Source: Capitella teleta
Taxonomy: Eukaryota > Annelida > Polychaeta > Capitellidae
Direction of reading: 5' to 3'
Assembly (NCBI GenBank): GCA_000328365.1
Contig: KB310970.1
Location: forward strand, 4,835 to 68,834
Length of the DNA: 64,000 nucleotides
A program made the translations under genes and the position numbers. The notes below the pieces were generated by a model. That model was not told where the DNA came from. It saw nothing but the letters and a program-made list of their open reading frames with translations, and ran no database searches. Numbering within the stretch: the stretch's first letter is position 1; each line of letters begins with the position of its first letter. This document shows, one piece after another, positions 47,881 through 59,179 of this stretch.

Positions 47881-50300
47881 TTAAGTGTTTAATCGACAAA
47901 GTTCATGGTCTCTCATACACCACAGCGGCATAATTATTCTGCTACCAAATTTACAAAAAGAAAACATCCCTATATGCATGCCATAATTTTGACCGACACT
48001 TATGACTTAAGTTTGGATATCTATCAGAGATGTCCTGCCACACTGTGATCGTCTTAATGATATTGCTACAATCGTATAAATCACTAAATTTCACTAAATT
48101 TCCTGTTCTACAGGTTTTTTTTCTACGAAACAAAGCTTAGTAGATAATTATATGCATCAAACAATTATATTTATATTTGATATTTTGCACTGAACGACAT
48201 ATGTAGCCTGATTTGAGATGAATGCCTGCACTGTTTCAAATAAGTACTGAATGGCCCAATAATTTTGGTCTTGACATTTTCATATCCGATGTGATCTCAT
48301 TCGCAGATTGAGATAAAAGACATTCCTGACTGGTTGACATTGCGATACATGGGTCGTTTAATATTTCCGTGGCCCAAAGGGGAAAGGAGATTTCGGGTGA
48401 AAATGAAAATTCTACACGTGACAATAGGGTGGATATCTATTGTAATTTTCCATACAGGCAATTCCCTTATTATAGTTCTTTGCAAATACTGTGCGCAGTG
48501 TATTTTGGTATAGCCAAGAACAATATGATTGTATCATAATAAAGCGTTATTTACTACAAGGTCCACAGATCTCGTATGCCGCTAAATGGCGACCTTTCTT
48601 TCCACTTCCTTCGGAAATTACGGACTAACGTTTTGACTGTAATGCACTCAAAAACTGAAGAAACAAATCGCTCATAAAAAATCACAATGCATGTTCTAGT
48701 TGTTCAAACTGTGTTTGTCAATCTCCTGACTCGAATAGAATATTGACGCATAGTGCCGACCAATTATTGAAACACAAATGAGCGTCCGTGGTAGTCCGTG
48801 ATGTTCTGTGAAAATTAATACTTGCTATATTAACCTGGAAGGCAAACCAAGATACAGGCCGAAACAGGAGTATAACTCGTTCTATTTCATTGAGTTCACG
48901 TATTATCATATCCACAAAATGTCACATGCATCACATGTACGCCGGTGAGGAAAATGGGGGACTTTTGATTGCTTCTTTGAGACAGATGATAGATGAACAG
49001 TTTATATTCCGAGGGAGAGCGGACGACAGCGCACACTTGGTGTGCATGGGGATGCCACGGATGACGAAGGCGGGATTACGGGTGCGATGTGCGTGATCAA
49101 AGTAATGAAGTCTGAGGTTGCTCATATGTCCAGGACAGTGTCCGAATGACGAAACTCCAACAATGGTGGAGACTGGCTAGCATTGGAGTGTAAAGAATAC
49201 AATAATGAACACTACGGTAGGGAATATGTAAGGGGATGGTTGGTGATGAATGTAACTCATTGCAAGCCCTTTAATCAATAACAGTAGTCAGTCCATCAGA
49301 AAGCATATCATGCATATGGAGATATACACTGAATTGAGAACTGAGAACGCGGATATCAAATTAATGAAGCGAATTTACACCAAATTTCCTCGCTCCAATC
49401 TCCAATTTCCCTGAGCCGGGACTTCTTGCGACATCCACTCAGCCTATGGTGTAATATATTGTAGTGCAATTGTGAATGCAAGGAATAGGCCCAGTCATGA
49501 TGCAAACAAGTCATTCGTGTCCCTCTAGAGCTCAAGCGAAGCTGACGAGACCACGATTGACCAAGAATACCGCAATTGCCATTCAGATCAGGCGGAGATC
49601 TAATCTTACGAATAGATGGCTTTCTGAATGCTTCGATTTCAGGCCCAGTATCGTCTATTTCCTCTGCCAGAGGAGGGCTGTCTTTTGAAGAGAATGATGA
49701 TTGATATGGACTGACATTCGATCATTAATGGACATTGCCGATTGACAGGGCCGTTTATTGTTCTTATTTATTTGTTTATGATTGATGGCATTCGAGGTGT
49801 CAGGTGGCAGATTGATGTGATTATATTGGTTTTGATACGATCTGACAATATTCGCTAGTAATAATTATTATAACGAGGGTTGTTTAAATAGTTATCGGCT
49901 TAATTCAGAAAGCGTTGACAAAGGAAGCTGAAATATAGCCCGAGTACAAGTCAGCTTGTATTACATACAAGAACATCTGAGCTTCTTAACCCCAGTTCCT
50001 GGAAATAATTGAAGACTTAAAATAAGAACTCATTATATTCCGTAAAATACAATTAATCAATTTAATTATCTGACCTATTTGCAGCACAAAAAGGTCTTTT
50101 TCGGACACAGCAATTGATCACCACTTTGCTCCACCGCGTCCCATTTGGTTGCAGGAGCACGTTTCCACTTGATACATAGAGGCTATTCAAGTGGAATACT
50201 ACACTATTGTGAAGCTCGTCTGTAAATACTATTAACACAAAGATATGTGATATAGCAGATCAACATTTCTTGTGCACTAGCTGAACTCAGTCGCTGATCC
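47881..50300. other. No gene recognised
   Basis: Scanned on both strands; no protein family or repeat recognised. Candidate short frames (48890-49096, 49476-49688) have no supporting features. Confidence 0.45.
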
Positions 50301-50360
50301 CAGGGCTCGAAAAAATGTACAGGTAAATTCACGTAAGCCCCGCCAGGTGTAGGGCCTGCA
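50301..50360 (+). mobile_element. Lone hAT end
   Basis: CAGGGCTCGAAAAAATG matches the terminus of the hAT element at 40477. No partner end (CGAGCCCTG) was found in the following kilobase, so it is truncated or interrupted. Confidence 0.5.
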
Positions 50361-50440
50361 TACTACCACCATAAAGCATGTTTATAATCGGACGGAGGCA
50401 CGAAGACGTTCTACTGTCCGTTTTGAACTTGGGACCCAGC

Positions 50441-50490
50441 TCACAGTGGGGATACGGATGACAGAGAATGTCCGGCTTAGCATTTGCATA
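50441..50490 (+). mobile_element. Lone Harbinger-like end (same family as 10203-10828)
   Basis: TCACAGTGGGGATACGGATG, then GAGAATGTCCGGCTTAGCAT, is the 50-bp outer part of the TIR of the 10203-10828 element. The opposite end is not found. The next bases are an unrelated hairpin. Confidence 0.85.
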
Positions 50491-50497
50491 TTTCCTC

Positions 50498-50588
50498 GCG
50501 TATTTCTTCATGGCTCGCGTGTTAATGAGGTGGTTGGTATCGTCGATACCAGCCACCTCATTAACATGCGAGCCACGAGGAAATACGC
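50498..50588. repeat. 45-bp-arm hairpin
   Basis: Arms 50498-50542 and 50544-50588 are complementary with about five mismatches and a single-base centre. They contain TTAATGAGGTGG and GGCTCGC(G/A)TGTTAATG. It starts right after the lone Harbinger-like end. May be the remains of a palindromic mini-transposon. Confidence 0.85.
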
Positions 50589-51533
50589 CAGCTGGCTGTC
50601 TTCATATATAAGGTCATTTGTAATATCAGAGACACCATTTATTGTGTGCTTCTTCACCGACCCCGACAGCATAATCGCATTTAGATCAGGCGATAAGATC
50701 TCACAATCTCTGAGCTACGATTGGGTCTCAATATCGTGTAACGTACACTGTGTGATTACAATAGAACAGCATGATGTGTTTCTGGTTTCTCTTTGCGTCT
50801 ACTGTCTGACAGTCCACACTTTTGGCTCAGAATTTCTGCCTGCAAATCCTCCTCGAACCACCAATCACATTTCATGGGCTTAGGGCTGAACGTGAGAATC
50901 CTATGATATTCAAAATAGTGATCCCAGCAATCCATGGCCTATTGCCGTTATCCGTGGATGTTATACGATGATGTCATCTTAGAAAAAAAGGCAGAAATGG
51001 ATTTAAGCACCCAATTATTGCTTACTTTTTATATAAACACAATACTCATGCATGCAGATGCAAATGATAATTGCATCAACCAATGATTACGATTTTTTCT
51101 ACGGACAAATGTCACGTTAGCATGGTATGCATATTATACTTTTCACGAGAGTTTAGGACTAAAAGAAGCATTGCAATACGTGGTTTCTCAACAACAGTTT
51201 AAACTTGATAATCTAATTGCAAACTTTGTTGCTGCGAATGATCGGTGGTTGCTGGATAACCAAATGAGGTTGGTCATAGCTGAATGCCCTCGATTTCCAT
51301 TTCATTCCACAAATTGGAAGCATTTATCACATCTCGGCACTGATAAATGGTAGGTCACCGACTCCGGGGCGGGTTCTGGGGTAATGCAAGTTTTATATCA
51401 AGTTCTTCTCCTTGTATTCGATCACCATTTATCTGTGACAGGTTTTCGATTCACCAGGGTAGAATCAGCACTGCTTTATCATTTTAATTGCGGTGTTGTT
51501 TTATGAAATATATTTAAATTAATATAGGAAAAG

Positions 51534-51564
<31 letters not shown>

Positions 51565-52594
51565 CCAAAAACAAGAAGAGAAATTTGAATTCGCGTCTTT
51601 CTTTTTTCGTCGCTGTGGAAAAAACACATCATGGAATTTTTTTGTAGAATTTCTAGTATGTAATAGGAGGCACAATTTCTCGTAATAAATAACGATGGAA
51701 ATAGTGTATTAGTACGAAAATGACCAGTAAATATGCTGAATGCGCATCAATTATGCGTTTTTATTGAGGTAGTAATAAGCGACCATTTCCACTGAAGCCC
51801 CCCCCCCCCCTTCATTGTCGTCGTTCATTAAGAGTGCGCGTGGGATGTGAGCAAACGAGCAGAATGCGTGATGTCCAGGGCACGACGAGGATGAGAGAAA
51901 CTGTGAAGGCGAGATTCAGAATATTGCCACGAGACCTAAAAGCAAATGAGCTGTCATTAAACGGCTATGGAGTCCTGTGTATTATAGAAATAATTTTTGC
52001 CAAATGTACTATATTTAAGTAACTGGCGTATAAACACGCATGTGTTCAAGGCGATGTTTTTAGCTGGCATTCCTGAGCGAGCCTCCTGCATTATTTCTAT
52101 TCATGAGTCTCCAATTGCCATGGTGATTCCGTGAAGCACTGTGACTTTCACTTGACCACCAAGTACGGGATGTGTTTTGATGAATGCATGCAGCGTTCAC
52201 TTCCAGGGTCACTTGTCAAACCGAAAAAGTCTTCGAGTGTGTGTTTTGACAAGACATAATGATACAGTACTTGATAAAAGCAACATTGAGACAACATTTA
52301 ACTGCTCTCTTTTATTTTCTATTTTTCCTAGTATTCAGTTTCCTCCCTCAAGTAAAATTAATTTATAAAGGAAACATAGCAATTATTTATGCTACATCCT
52401 AGAGTGCAGACAAGAATAATCAGTTTTAATCAACTAATACCGTGCAACATGAACCATAATTATTTGTGTGAGTCCCGAATGTCAACAAATTTGCATTATA
52501 ATCTTTTCTACTGAGAGGTTATTGACATTAATCATAAAGGAATCATAAATATGAGCCCCCCCCCCGGGGAGAAAATCATTAAAAAAACAATATG
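50589..52594. other. No gene recognised
   Basis: An (AT)n run lies at 51538-51564 and poly(C) at 51800-51811. A 145-codon plus-strand frame beginning in the Harbinger-like end (50446-50883) was examined; no domain recognised. Confidence 0.45.
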
Positions 52595-52742
<148 letters not shown>

Positions 52743-52835
52743 TTACGCAAATAATTGCGTTAGTTACCATCAAGACCTTGAAATTGAAGCTAATTTATTA
52801 AAACTCCCGATTTAGTCAGATGTATATGCTAGGAG

Positions 52836-53176
52836 GAGCACTGAATAGATCAGTGGGTTAAACCGGCTGGTTGCAATCCTATGCCGACCGTGGGGGTCGA
52901 GGTCCCGGGTTCGAGACCCGATCAAGCCACGGGCGTTATGATTGTGAATTACAATTGTGTTTCTAGAGTGACTCTGCAGTGCTGCCCAACTGCGTAACAA
53001 GGCTGGGCGCTGTGTACTACTGTCTATGGTGGTATGCAGGATAAAGAACCCTTGGGATTTATCGATAAGAGTAAGGGGAAACCCCGGTTCCAGGTCTTCT
53101 GTTCTGGCGCCCGTATCATCCGATTGGTTTGGGTGGAGCCGTAAAACCCCAATCACTCACTCACTCACTCACTCAC
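52836..53176 (+). mobile_element. tRNA-derived SINE, young full copy
   Basis: Full-length copy with B box GGTTCGAGACC, the family's body and 3' block, and a CACT tail. It is flanked by a 15-bp target duplication TGTATATGYTAGGAG (52821-52835, 53177-53191) with one mismatch. This proves insertion by LINE-type retrotransposition and relatively recent activity. The A-box region is slightly changed (TAGATCAGTGGGTTAAACC). Confidence 0.93.
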
Positions 53177-53423
53177 TGTATATGTTAGGAGTTTACTATG
53201 TAAATGTCAATGCAACAATTTGCATAACAACTGAGATATATTGAGATAACTATAACATATATTAATTCTGTAATAACATGAATCGATTCCGATTCCCGCT
53301 TCGTAAAACAGAAAAAACGTCACCAATAGAAGTAAATTTTGGTTTGAAAAGAGTATATATATCCTCATTTCTGATGCTAATAGTCATAACGTGTGATGAA
53401 ATGATTTGCAGATGCGCGTTTGG

Positions 53424-53576
53424 TATACCATAATGGTTGACCTAAATATCTAGTAAAATAGTACATTAAATGTACTATTTTACTAGATATTTAGGTCAAC
53501 CAAATTGATTAATCAAGTAATTTTCATAAGCAAATTTTGCTTATGAAAATTACTTGATTAATCAATTTATGGTATA
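53424..53576. repeat. Double palindrome with outer stem (T-shaped fold)
   Basis: TATACCATAA (53424-53433) pairs with TTATGGTATA (53567-53576). Inside are two back-to-back palindromes. 53434-53502 has 34-bp perfect arms and a one-base centre at 53468. 53503-53567 has 32-33-bp perfect arms and a one-base centre at 53535. One base (53567) is shared between the outer stem and the second hairpin. The two hairpins have unrelated sequences. No coding frame, TIR family or tRNA signal accounts for it. See findings. Confidence 0.95.
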
Positions 53577-55540
53577 AAATGATGAATTCAACAACTCAGG
53601 TTATCAATTTGATGCGTTTGAAGTACTAAAAACTTCTCTGCAGATATACACGATCGCACCATGTAATGGGTGATAATAGGGAGCTCTATTTTGCTCTATT
53701 ATGCTCTATTTCGTTGTTTCGTCGGACCCGCTGTGGTGTTACAGTGCGCAGGCGTATTGACATGAATTTCACGATTCTGATTGGAAGAAAATTCAACAAA
53801 GTTGGTCTGCCCAATCACTAGTCGAAAACGCCAACCAAAAACGTGCGATCGAAGTAGGGTACGTATATACAAATTTTGCTTGCAAAGATCATTCCATCAA
53901 CTTTTCTATTTCTGTTCCCTTTTAAATTTGCATAAAATTACATGCGATTAAACTGCTATTACTATGATAAGATGAGTGTTGAGTGAACTTAGTAAGATCG
54001 CTGACCCTCGCTTTAACTAGTGAGAGATCGGATTAACTCAGCAAATGTATTCAAACAACGTATACGTGTCTTCATTCTCATTACTCGGTAACCTTGGAAC
54101 CAACGCCAAAGTGATATACACATAAATATAGGGTACGGAATGCATTATTTTCTATTATTTTTAAAGGGCAAGTCAAGTATAACTTTAATTATGTGTTTTA
54201 GGCCAATGACCTGTAGGGAAAAAGTGATATGATTGGTAAGCTTGTCAAATTAATGTCTGATGAGTGATGATACCTCGAAGGAAGGAACATTTTCATTCAT
54301 CACACAACAACAAATTCAAAGCATGTGTTTGCGGAGCACCAGGAAATTAAGAAAGGGGGAAAGGGCTTCACGAGGAGGAAATGAGGAAGATGGGCACGAG
54401 GGCCAACTCAATAAGCTCCACTCGATCTGTCGAGAGGGGGGGGGGCTAAGTTGTACTGCTAAGGACATTTACGTCTGCTACTTACTAAACAAGAAAAGAA
54501 TCATCTTTATCTCTATTTATTAGAGCAATACTAGTTAGAATAGAATGATTTGAGATAAGGCAAAGAGTAATCGTGCCATCGCATTTGAATAATGTGATTA
54601 TGGCCAATCTGCAATGGAATGGGGAATTGGCGAATTTTGGATTTTTCGATCAGTTGATAATGAAACGGCAGAACCTTGGTGATTTCGTTCCAACACAATT
54701 CTGATTTCCGTCACCAACCCATCGTTAATAAATAATCGACTGGTATTCATCATGTATCCAAAAATTCTAATTTTCTAGTACAAGGGATACCCACAGCTGA
54801 TAAAGACACCACCAAAGTCATAAAACAAAATTATTGACAAACCACTCCCGCGTATGTAAATGCTTCAGTTCTGAGCTAATACTAGGTAAGACGCCCTGCA
54901 GCTTTTTCTGGATGCAACAGGTTCTTGCATAATTTTTTGCTAGCAATTACGATTGGATCTCCGTTAGGTCCCGAGGCTTCAGATCCGGTGGCATTCGGGT
55001 TATTTACCGCGTAATTACTTCCAGGTGAAAGGTCACGGTGGCAGCAAAGGCTGTCCTGTAGGTCATTGACTGGTTGTCAGTGAGTCCCACGCCTAGTTGT
55101 TGTGTATGGGCATGACGTCCTTGTGGCTGGCGGGAAGTATTCACTGCAGGAGGTCACCGGGTGCATTTGCCTGAGATCCTGACAGCGTAAATATGCACTA
55201 AACTTGTTGTTGTCTTGCGTTGTGTGTTGTTTCCACCTTCAATCGCATCATTATGCATTCGCGTCACTTGGGAGGAAATGGGCTAAGGACTGTTGGGGAG
55301 GAGCTTGTTTAGCTGCGAGACAAAAATGTGTTATTTAGTTGCTGCCTCGCCGGCATGTAACGTTTTTGTTTGTCTCAGAGGCAATTTTAGTTTTGTGGCT
55401 CCTCGAACAATGTTTGTTTTCCATGGGGAAAAGATTGATAGATCCCTTGGGATCGTTATTTCATACAAACGTCTATAGATAGTAGAACACAACACCAGGC
55501 TTGGCTAAATAGTTATTATTTTGGCAGCATTTTCATTGTG

Positions 55541-55650
55541 AGGTCACCGAGGATTTGAACTCAATCTCAATTTGTGCGGAACACGATGTCGACCTCCAAG
55601 GCAACAGATAATTGTTAGGGGGTTTTAGCTGACTAAGCCACCACCCTCTC
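55541..55650 (-). repeat. tRNA-like sequence (possible SINE head)
   Basis: On the minus strand an A-box-like TGGCTTAGTCAGCTAAAAC is followed by a B-box-like GAGTTCAAATCCTCGG. The spacing is longer than in most tRNAs, and end pairing is poor. A pseudogene or SINE head is more likely than a tRNA gene. Confidence 0.3.
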
Positions 55651-56530
55651 TTTCTGTTAAATTGATGAAGACCACCGTCCCTCATCCTCGCAATAGCTGT
55701 TACAGAATAACGCCCCCGCAGGAAAAACAGATGTAGTATATTTCTGCGAAACAATTGTTAAAAGAGGAAGCTACGGGCTTCTCTCGGGTGCATTGAATGC
55801 GTTGCCTGTCAAGATAGTGTCTCGATCTATATTGATAATGATAAGTTTTGTCTCAATGAAGCAATGTGCTACATATAAGTCAATGATAACAATTGTAGGT
55901 CAGAATGCTGTCTCAGGGTACGTACAACGGGAGCATCGGTGAATCCATATTTTAGAGCTTTGTCAAAATATTGTTTTGTTTTATATATACATTCATATTG
56001 ATTGATGCGTTGTCACCTCCTGAGTAACTACGTGTATTTGGAAGTTAATATGTCGAGCGCTGATCTGAATTGATGAAATAAATATGGTAAAACACATTTT
56101 CCTTTGGGGCAAAAATCTATCCAGTTGAGAGTTTCTCTAATTGAAATATTGAATAAAACAACCGATCGATCTCTATTCATGGATTATTTTAGGTGAATGG
56201 AGTGAGATTTCTTCGTAGTTTAATTAAACTTGTGAGGTTCCATAGTGCTTTTTGTGAAAACTGGAAAGATAACCTTTCAATCGACGCACCACATTACTTC
56301 GCCTTTGAAATATCTCGTGAAAGTGACAAAGCCTCAAAACACCGTTCCGATTCACCGTTTAAGAAAATTCCATTCTTTAACATCATCAGAAACTCATTGT
56401 TCACGAGTATTCGAAGATTATCGAAATGAATTATTTCCGCTGAATTACATACTGAAAGCGAAAATTTAACGGTTATTATGCAATGAGCACTCTCTTGATG
56501 TCATAGCAACCAAGGCAGCACACATTGTGA

Positions 56531-57285
56531 TCAGTTGCTCGAAATGTATTCTGGATTTGTCACATTCGTCACAGCATAGAATTCACCAAAGGTCTTGCCT
56601 TTACACTTGTGCAATAACTGCAAATGCCCAAGGTTCACCCTGAGGCAATGCTGTGATATCCATCTACAAAAGACACCGCATGAAATTGGAAGAAGGGAAA
56701 CCATTAAAACATGGCTATGGAATAGAAGGGCGGCAAAAATGGGAATCTGAACTTGAAGGTATCTTGACATTTGTCTGAGGAGGCAGCGAAAAGCCCCACG
56801 GTGTAGAAAACTACATAATAATCTAGCTGCATGCTGAGCTACTGCTGAATACCCGTCAGCACTTTGGCGGATTCCTGCTGCTGTGGAGACGCGAAAGGAG
56901 GAAAGCCTTCCGTGATGGACAATGTCTTGTTTATATCTATTTCTGGGCTTCAGGTTACACACAAAAGATGTCATGGAACCAGCGCATTTAACAGCACAAT
57001 GAGAGATACATCGAGATCAACCATATGACATGAGTGCTTGGAAATTAGATAGCAATATATTTCCTACATCTTCTATCCCAGTCACCGTAGCTTCCCTTGC
57101 AAGCATGTATGCCAAATCGCGAGTAATAAGACACCGTGAGTGAATTGTTTCTGCTCATAAATTTGAAAAGTCGTCGTGATGGATTGGTGACAAGAATAAT
57201 CATGTCCAGCCATCGGAATGTTTTGCTGAAAGAACTCCACAGTGGCCGGAATCATTCGCTTGATTTCAGCTAAAACCTCCCACAA
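56531..57285 (-). other. Unrecognised reading frames (hypothetical)
   Basis: Two successive minus-strand frames are longer than usual here: 57285-57082 (67 codons; AEIKRMIPATVEFFQQNIPM) and 56974-56531 (147 codons). The second is Cys/His/Arg-rich with a hydrophobic patch IPIFAALLFHSHVLMVSLLP. I recognise no family. They could be decayed transposon coding sequence or chance. No splice or start evidence decides. Confidence 0.2.
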
Positions 57286-57861
57286 GAGAGTCGAGATCGG
57301 CAGAAGGTCATCCTTGGGTTTATTCAGCCGTGGACATCTTTGCTATTCTGCTCATGTCGCTCTTTGATGGATCGAGGGCTTATTCCCACTTACAGGGATT
57401 GCTCAAATCTTCCTAAACTGAACAAATCTGAGCAAATTGGTATTATGGTATATTAATACACGTATAGAAGGCCAAAAGGAATATACACATAAATAATATT
57501 ATGATCATAATTAGCTCTAATTCCAAACTATAATATTCATTTTGCTGATAATTATAATTATAATTAATGGATTATATTAATTTAGAATTATGATAACCAT
57601 CATGAAACATTTGTTGTGGAAATTGCAAGCAAGGAATGTCTCCGGTATATAAGTTAATAGCCATATTTGATTTGCATTATTAATTTATCGCTATTTTCTG
57701 ACTTGCAGCGGTGGTGTTGACTGATCGGTTACCATAGCAACCTACTCTTTGCACTGCTCGTTTCTCATTTAAATACCACGAAAATGAGGTCAGGAAATCC
57801 TTACTTTTGGTTGGAATGATTAAATAGGGTGTATATTTTGCGAATTTTGCGTTACATGTGT

Positions 57862-58181
57862 GGGGGGGCACCGGATAGCTCAATCGGTTTAACCGACTGA
57901 CCACAATCCTATTCAGACCGTGGGGATCAGGCCACGGGCGTTATGATTGTGATTTATAATTGTAATACGTTATAATTGTAATTCTTCGGTGACTCTACAG
58001 TGCTGTCCAACTGCGTAACAAGGCCGGGCGCTGTGTACTACTGTCTATGGTGGTATGCAGGATAAAGAACCCTTGGGATTTATCGATAAGAGTAGGGGGA
58101 AACACCTGTCCGGGGCCTTCTGTTCTGGCGTTCGTATCATCCGATTGGTTTTGGTTTTGGTGGTGCCGTAAAACCCCATCA

Positions 58182-58273
<92 letters not shown>

Positions 58274-58280
58274 CACTCAC
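57862..58280 (+). mobile_element. tRNA-derived SINE with B-box deletion and (ACGC)n tail
   Basis: Starts with GGGGCACCGGATAGCTCAAT. It lacks the ~25 bp that hold the B box (GTGGGGATCAGGCCACG joins directly). It keeps the 3' block and has a tail expanded to (ACGC)n at about 58182-58273. It is flanked by 13-bp GCGTTACATGTGT on both sides (57849-57861, 58281-58293). As it transposed with an intact duplication, the B box was probably lost after insertion. Confidence 0.93.
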
Positions 58281-58293
58281 GCGTTACATGTGT

Positions 58294-58634
58294 ATCAATC
58301 ATATAAATTTCCATCCAAATTATACTATTGAAAACAACTTTGTTTCTGAATGATATTGATTGATGATTATATTCCTTTACTGATACGATAATTGATTGTA
58401 TCCGAATAATATATTATGTATATCTATGCCAAACTTTGAAAAAAACAAAAAAACAAACAAACAAAAAACAAACAAAAAACACCGAATACTGCCTGCCATA
58501 CATGGCTTGACAAGTTGATATATCCGGACTCATCCCGTGAATATACTTGAGGTTTTGACAATGCAAACTTTTTCGGAATAAGAAGGAACTTACTAACGTG
58601 TTCCGAGATGGTAATTAGGCAGGAGTGTCTTTCT
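58294..58634. other. No gene recognised
   Basis: A-rich with CAAA words at about 58438-58480; nothing else visible. Confidence 0.5.
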
Positions 58635-58638
58635 TTAA

Positions 58639-59081
58639 AGAGGACTTCTATTCATTTCGAAACCTTTTTACATCGGTTCTGTGGGCTTTATTGAGTGACG
58701 AGAGACCGTTTTTGAAAAATTTGGTCAACTGTGAATGATATTCAAGACAAATTAAAATACGAATTTCCTGCTCAGGCAGAATAGCTTGAAACGAGATGAG
58801 TGCGAGATTTCTTTTATGAGAACTGCTGAAAGATCTGCTCACTCGACGGCTTCCATTGTTAACAATAGGAGAATTAATTTTATGCCGTCATGGCGGTATG
58901 GAATCAAACGCGAGAAGAACACGAGATTATTTTAAACCTCTCAAAACCGATGTATCTAGTAATTAGCCCACAGCAAGCGTATATATTATAGTCTAAATAT
59001 TTGTCAGTCACAAGGCGTATTTGTCTTTTGGGATGCATCCTCTATCATCCGTTAATGGTTCAAAACAACCAGAGGTCCTCT
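58639..59081 (-). mobile_element. Short DNA transposon, family shared with 31996 (copy B, inverted)
   Basis: Ends AGAGGACTTCTATTC and the complement of ACCAGAGGTCCTCT form about 10-15 bp TIRs. TTAA flanks both (58635-58638, 59082-59085). High similarity to the copy at 31996-32445 on the opposite strand. No long target duplication is visible beyond TTAA. Confidence 0.78.
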
Positions 59082-59120
59082 TTAAGAACTAAGGGTTGTG
59101 GATGTCTTCGATTTTCCGTT

Positions 59121-59175
59121 TGCAAGTTCCCGGGCTCTTTCAATGCGAGCACGCTAACCACTCGGCCACGATCTC
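59121..59175 (-). repeat. tRNA-like 5' half
   Basis: On the minus strand GATCGTGGCCGAGTGGTTAG resembles the 5' half of a Ser/Leu tRNA, including its A box. The B box is lost after CCCGGG. It starts about 40 bp beyond the transposon at 58639-59081. A SINE or tRNA fragment. Confidence 0.45.
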
Positions 59176-59179
59176 TCTT

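Larger units (their letters stand above)
53577..57848. other. No gene recognised
   Basis: Contains a 10-bp GCTCTATTTT-type triplicate (53683-53712), a G-run at 54434-54445, a possible tRNA-like SINE head at 55541-55650 (minus), and a minus-strand frame at 56531-56974 listed separately. AT-rich 57420-57600 shows nothing else. Confidence 0.45.

Noticed and set aside
53424-53576. Endogenous parvovirus
   Set aside because: Only the folded shape is reminiscent; no viral coding sequence is seen on either side, so no such call is made.
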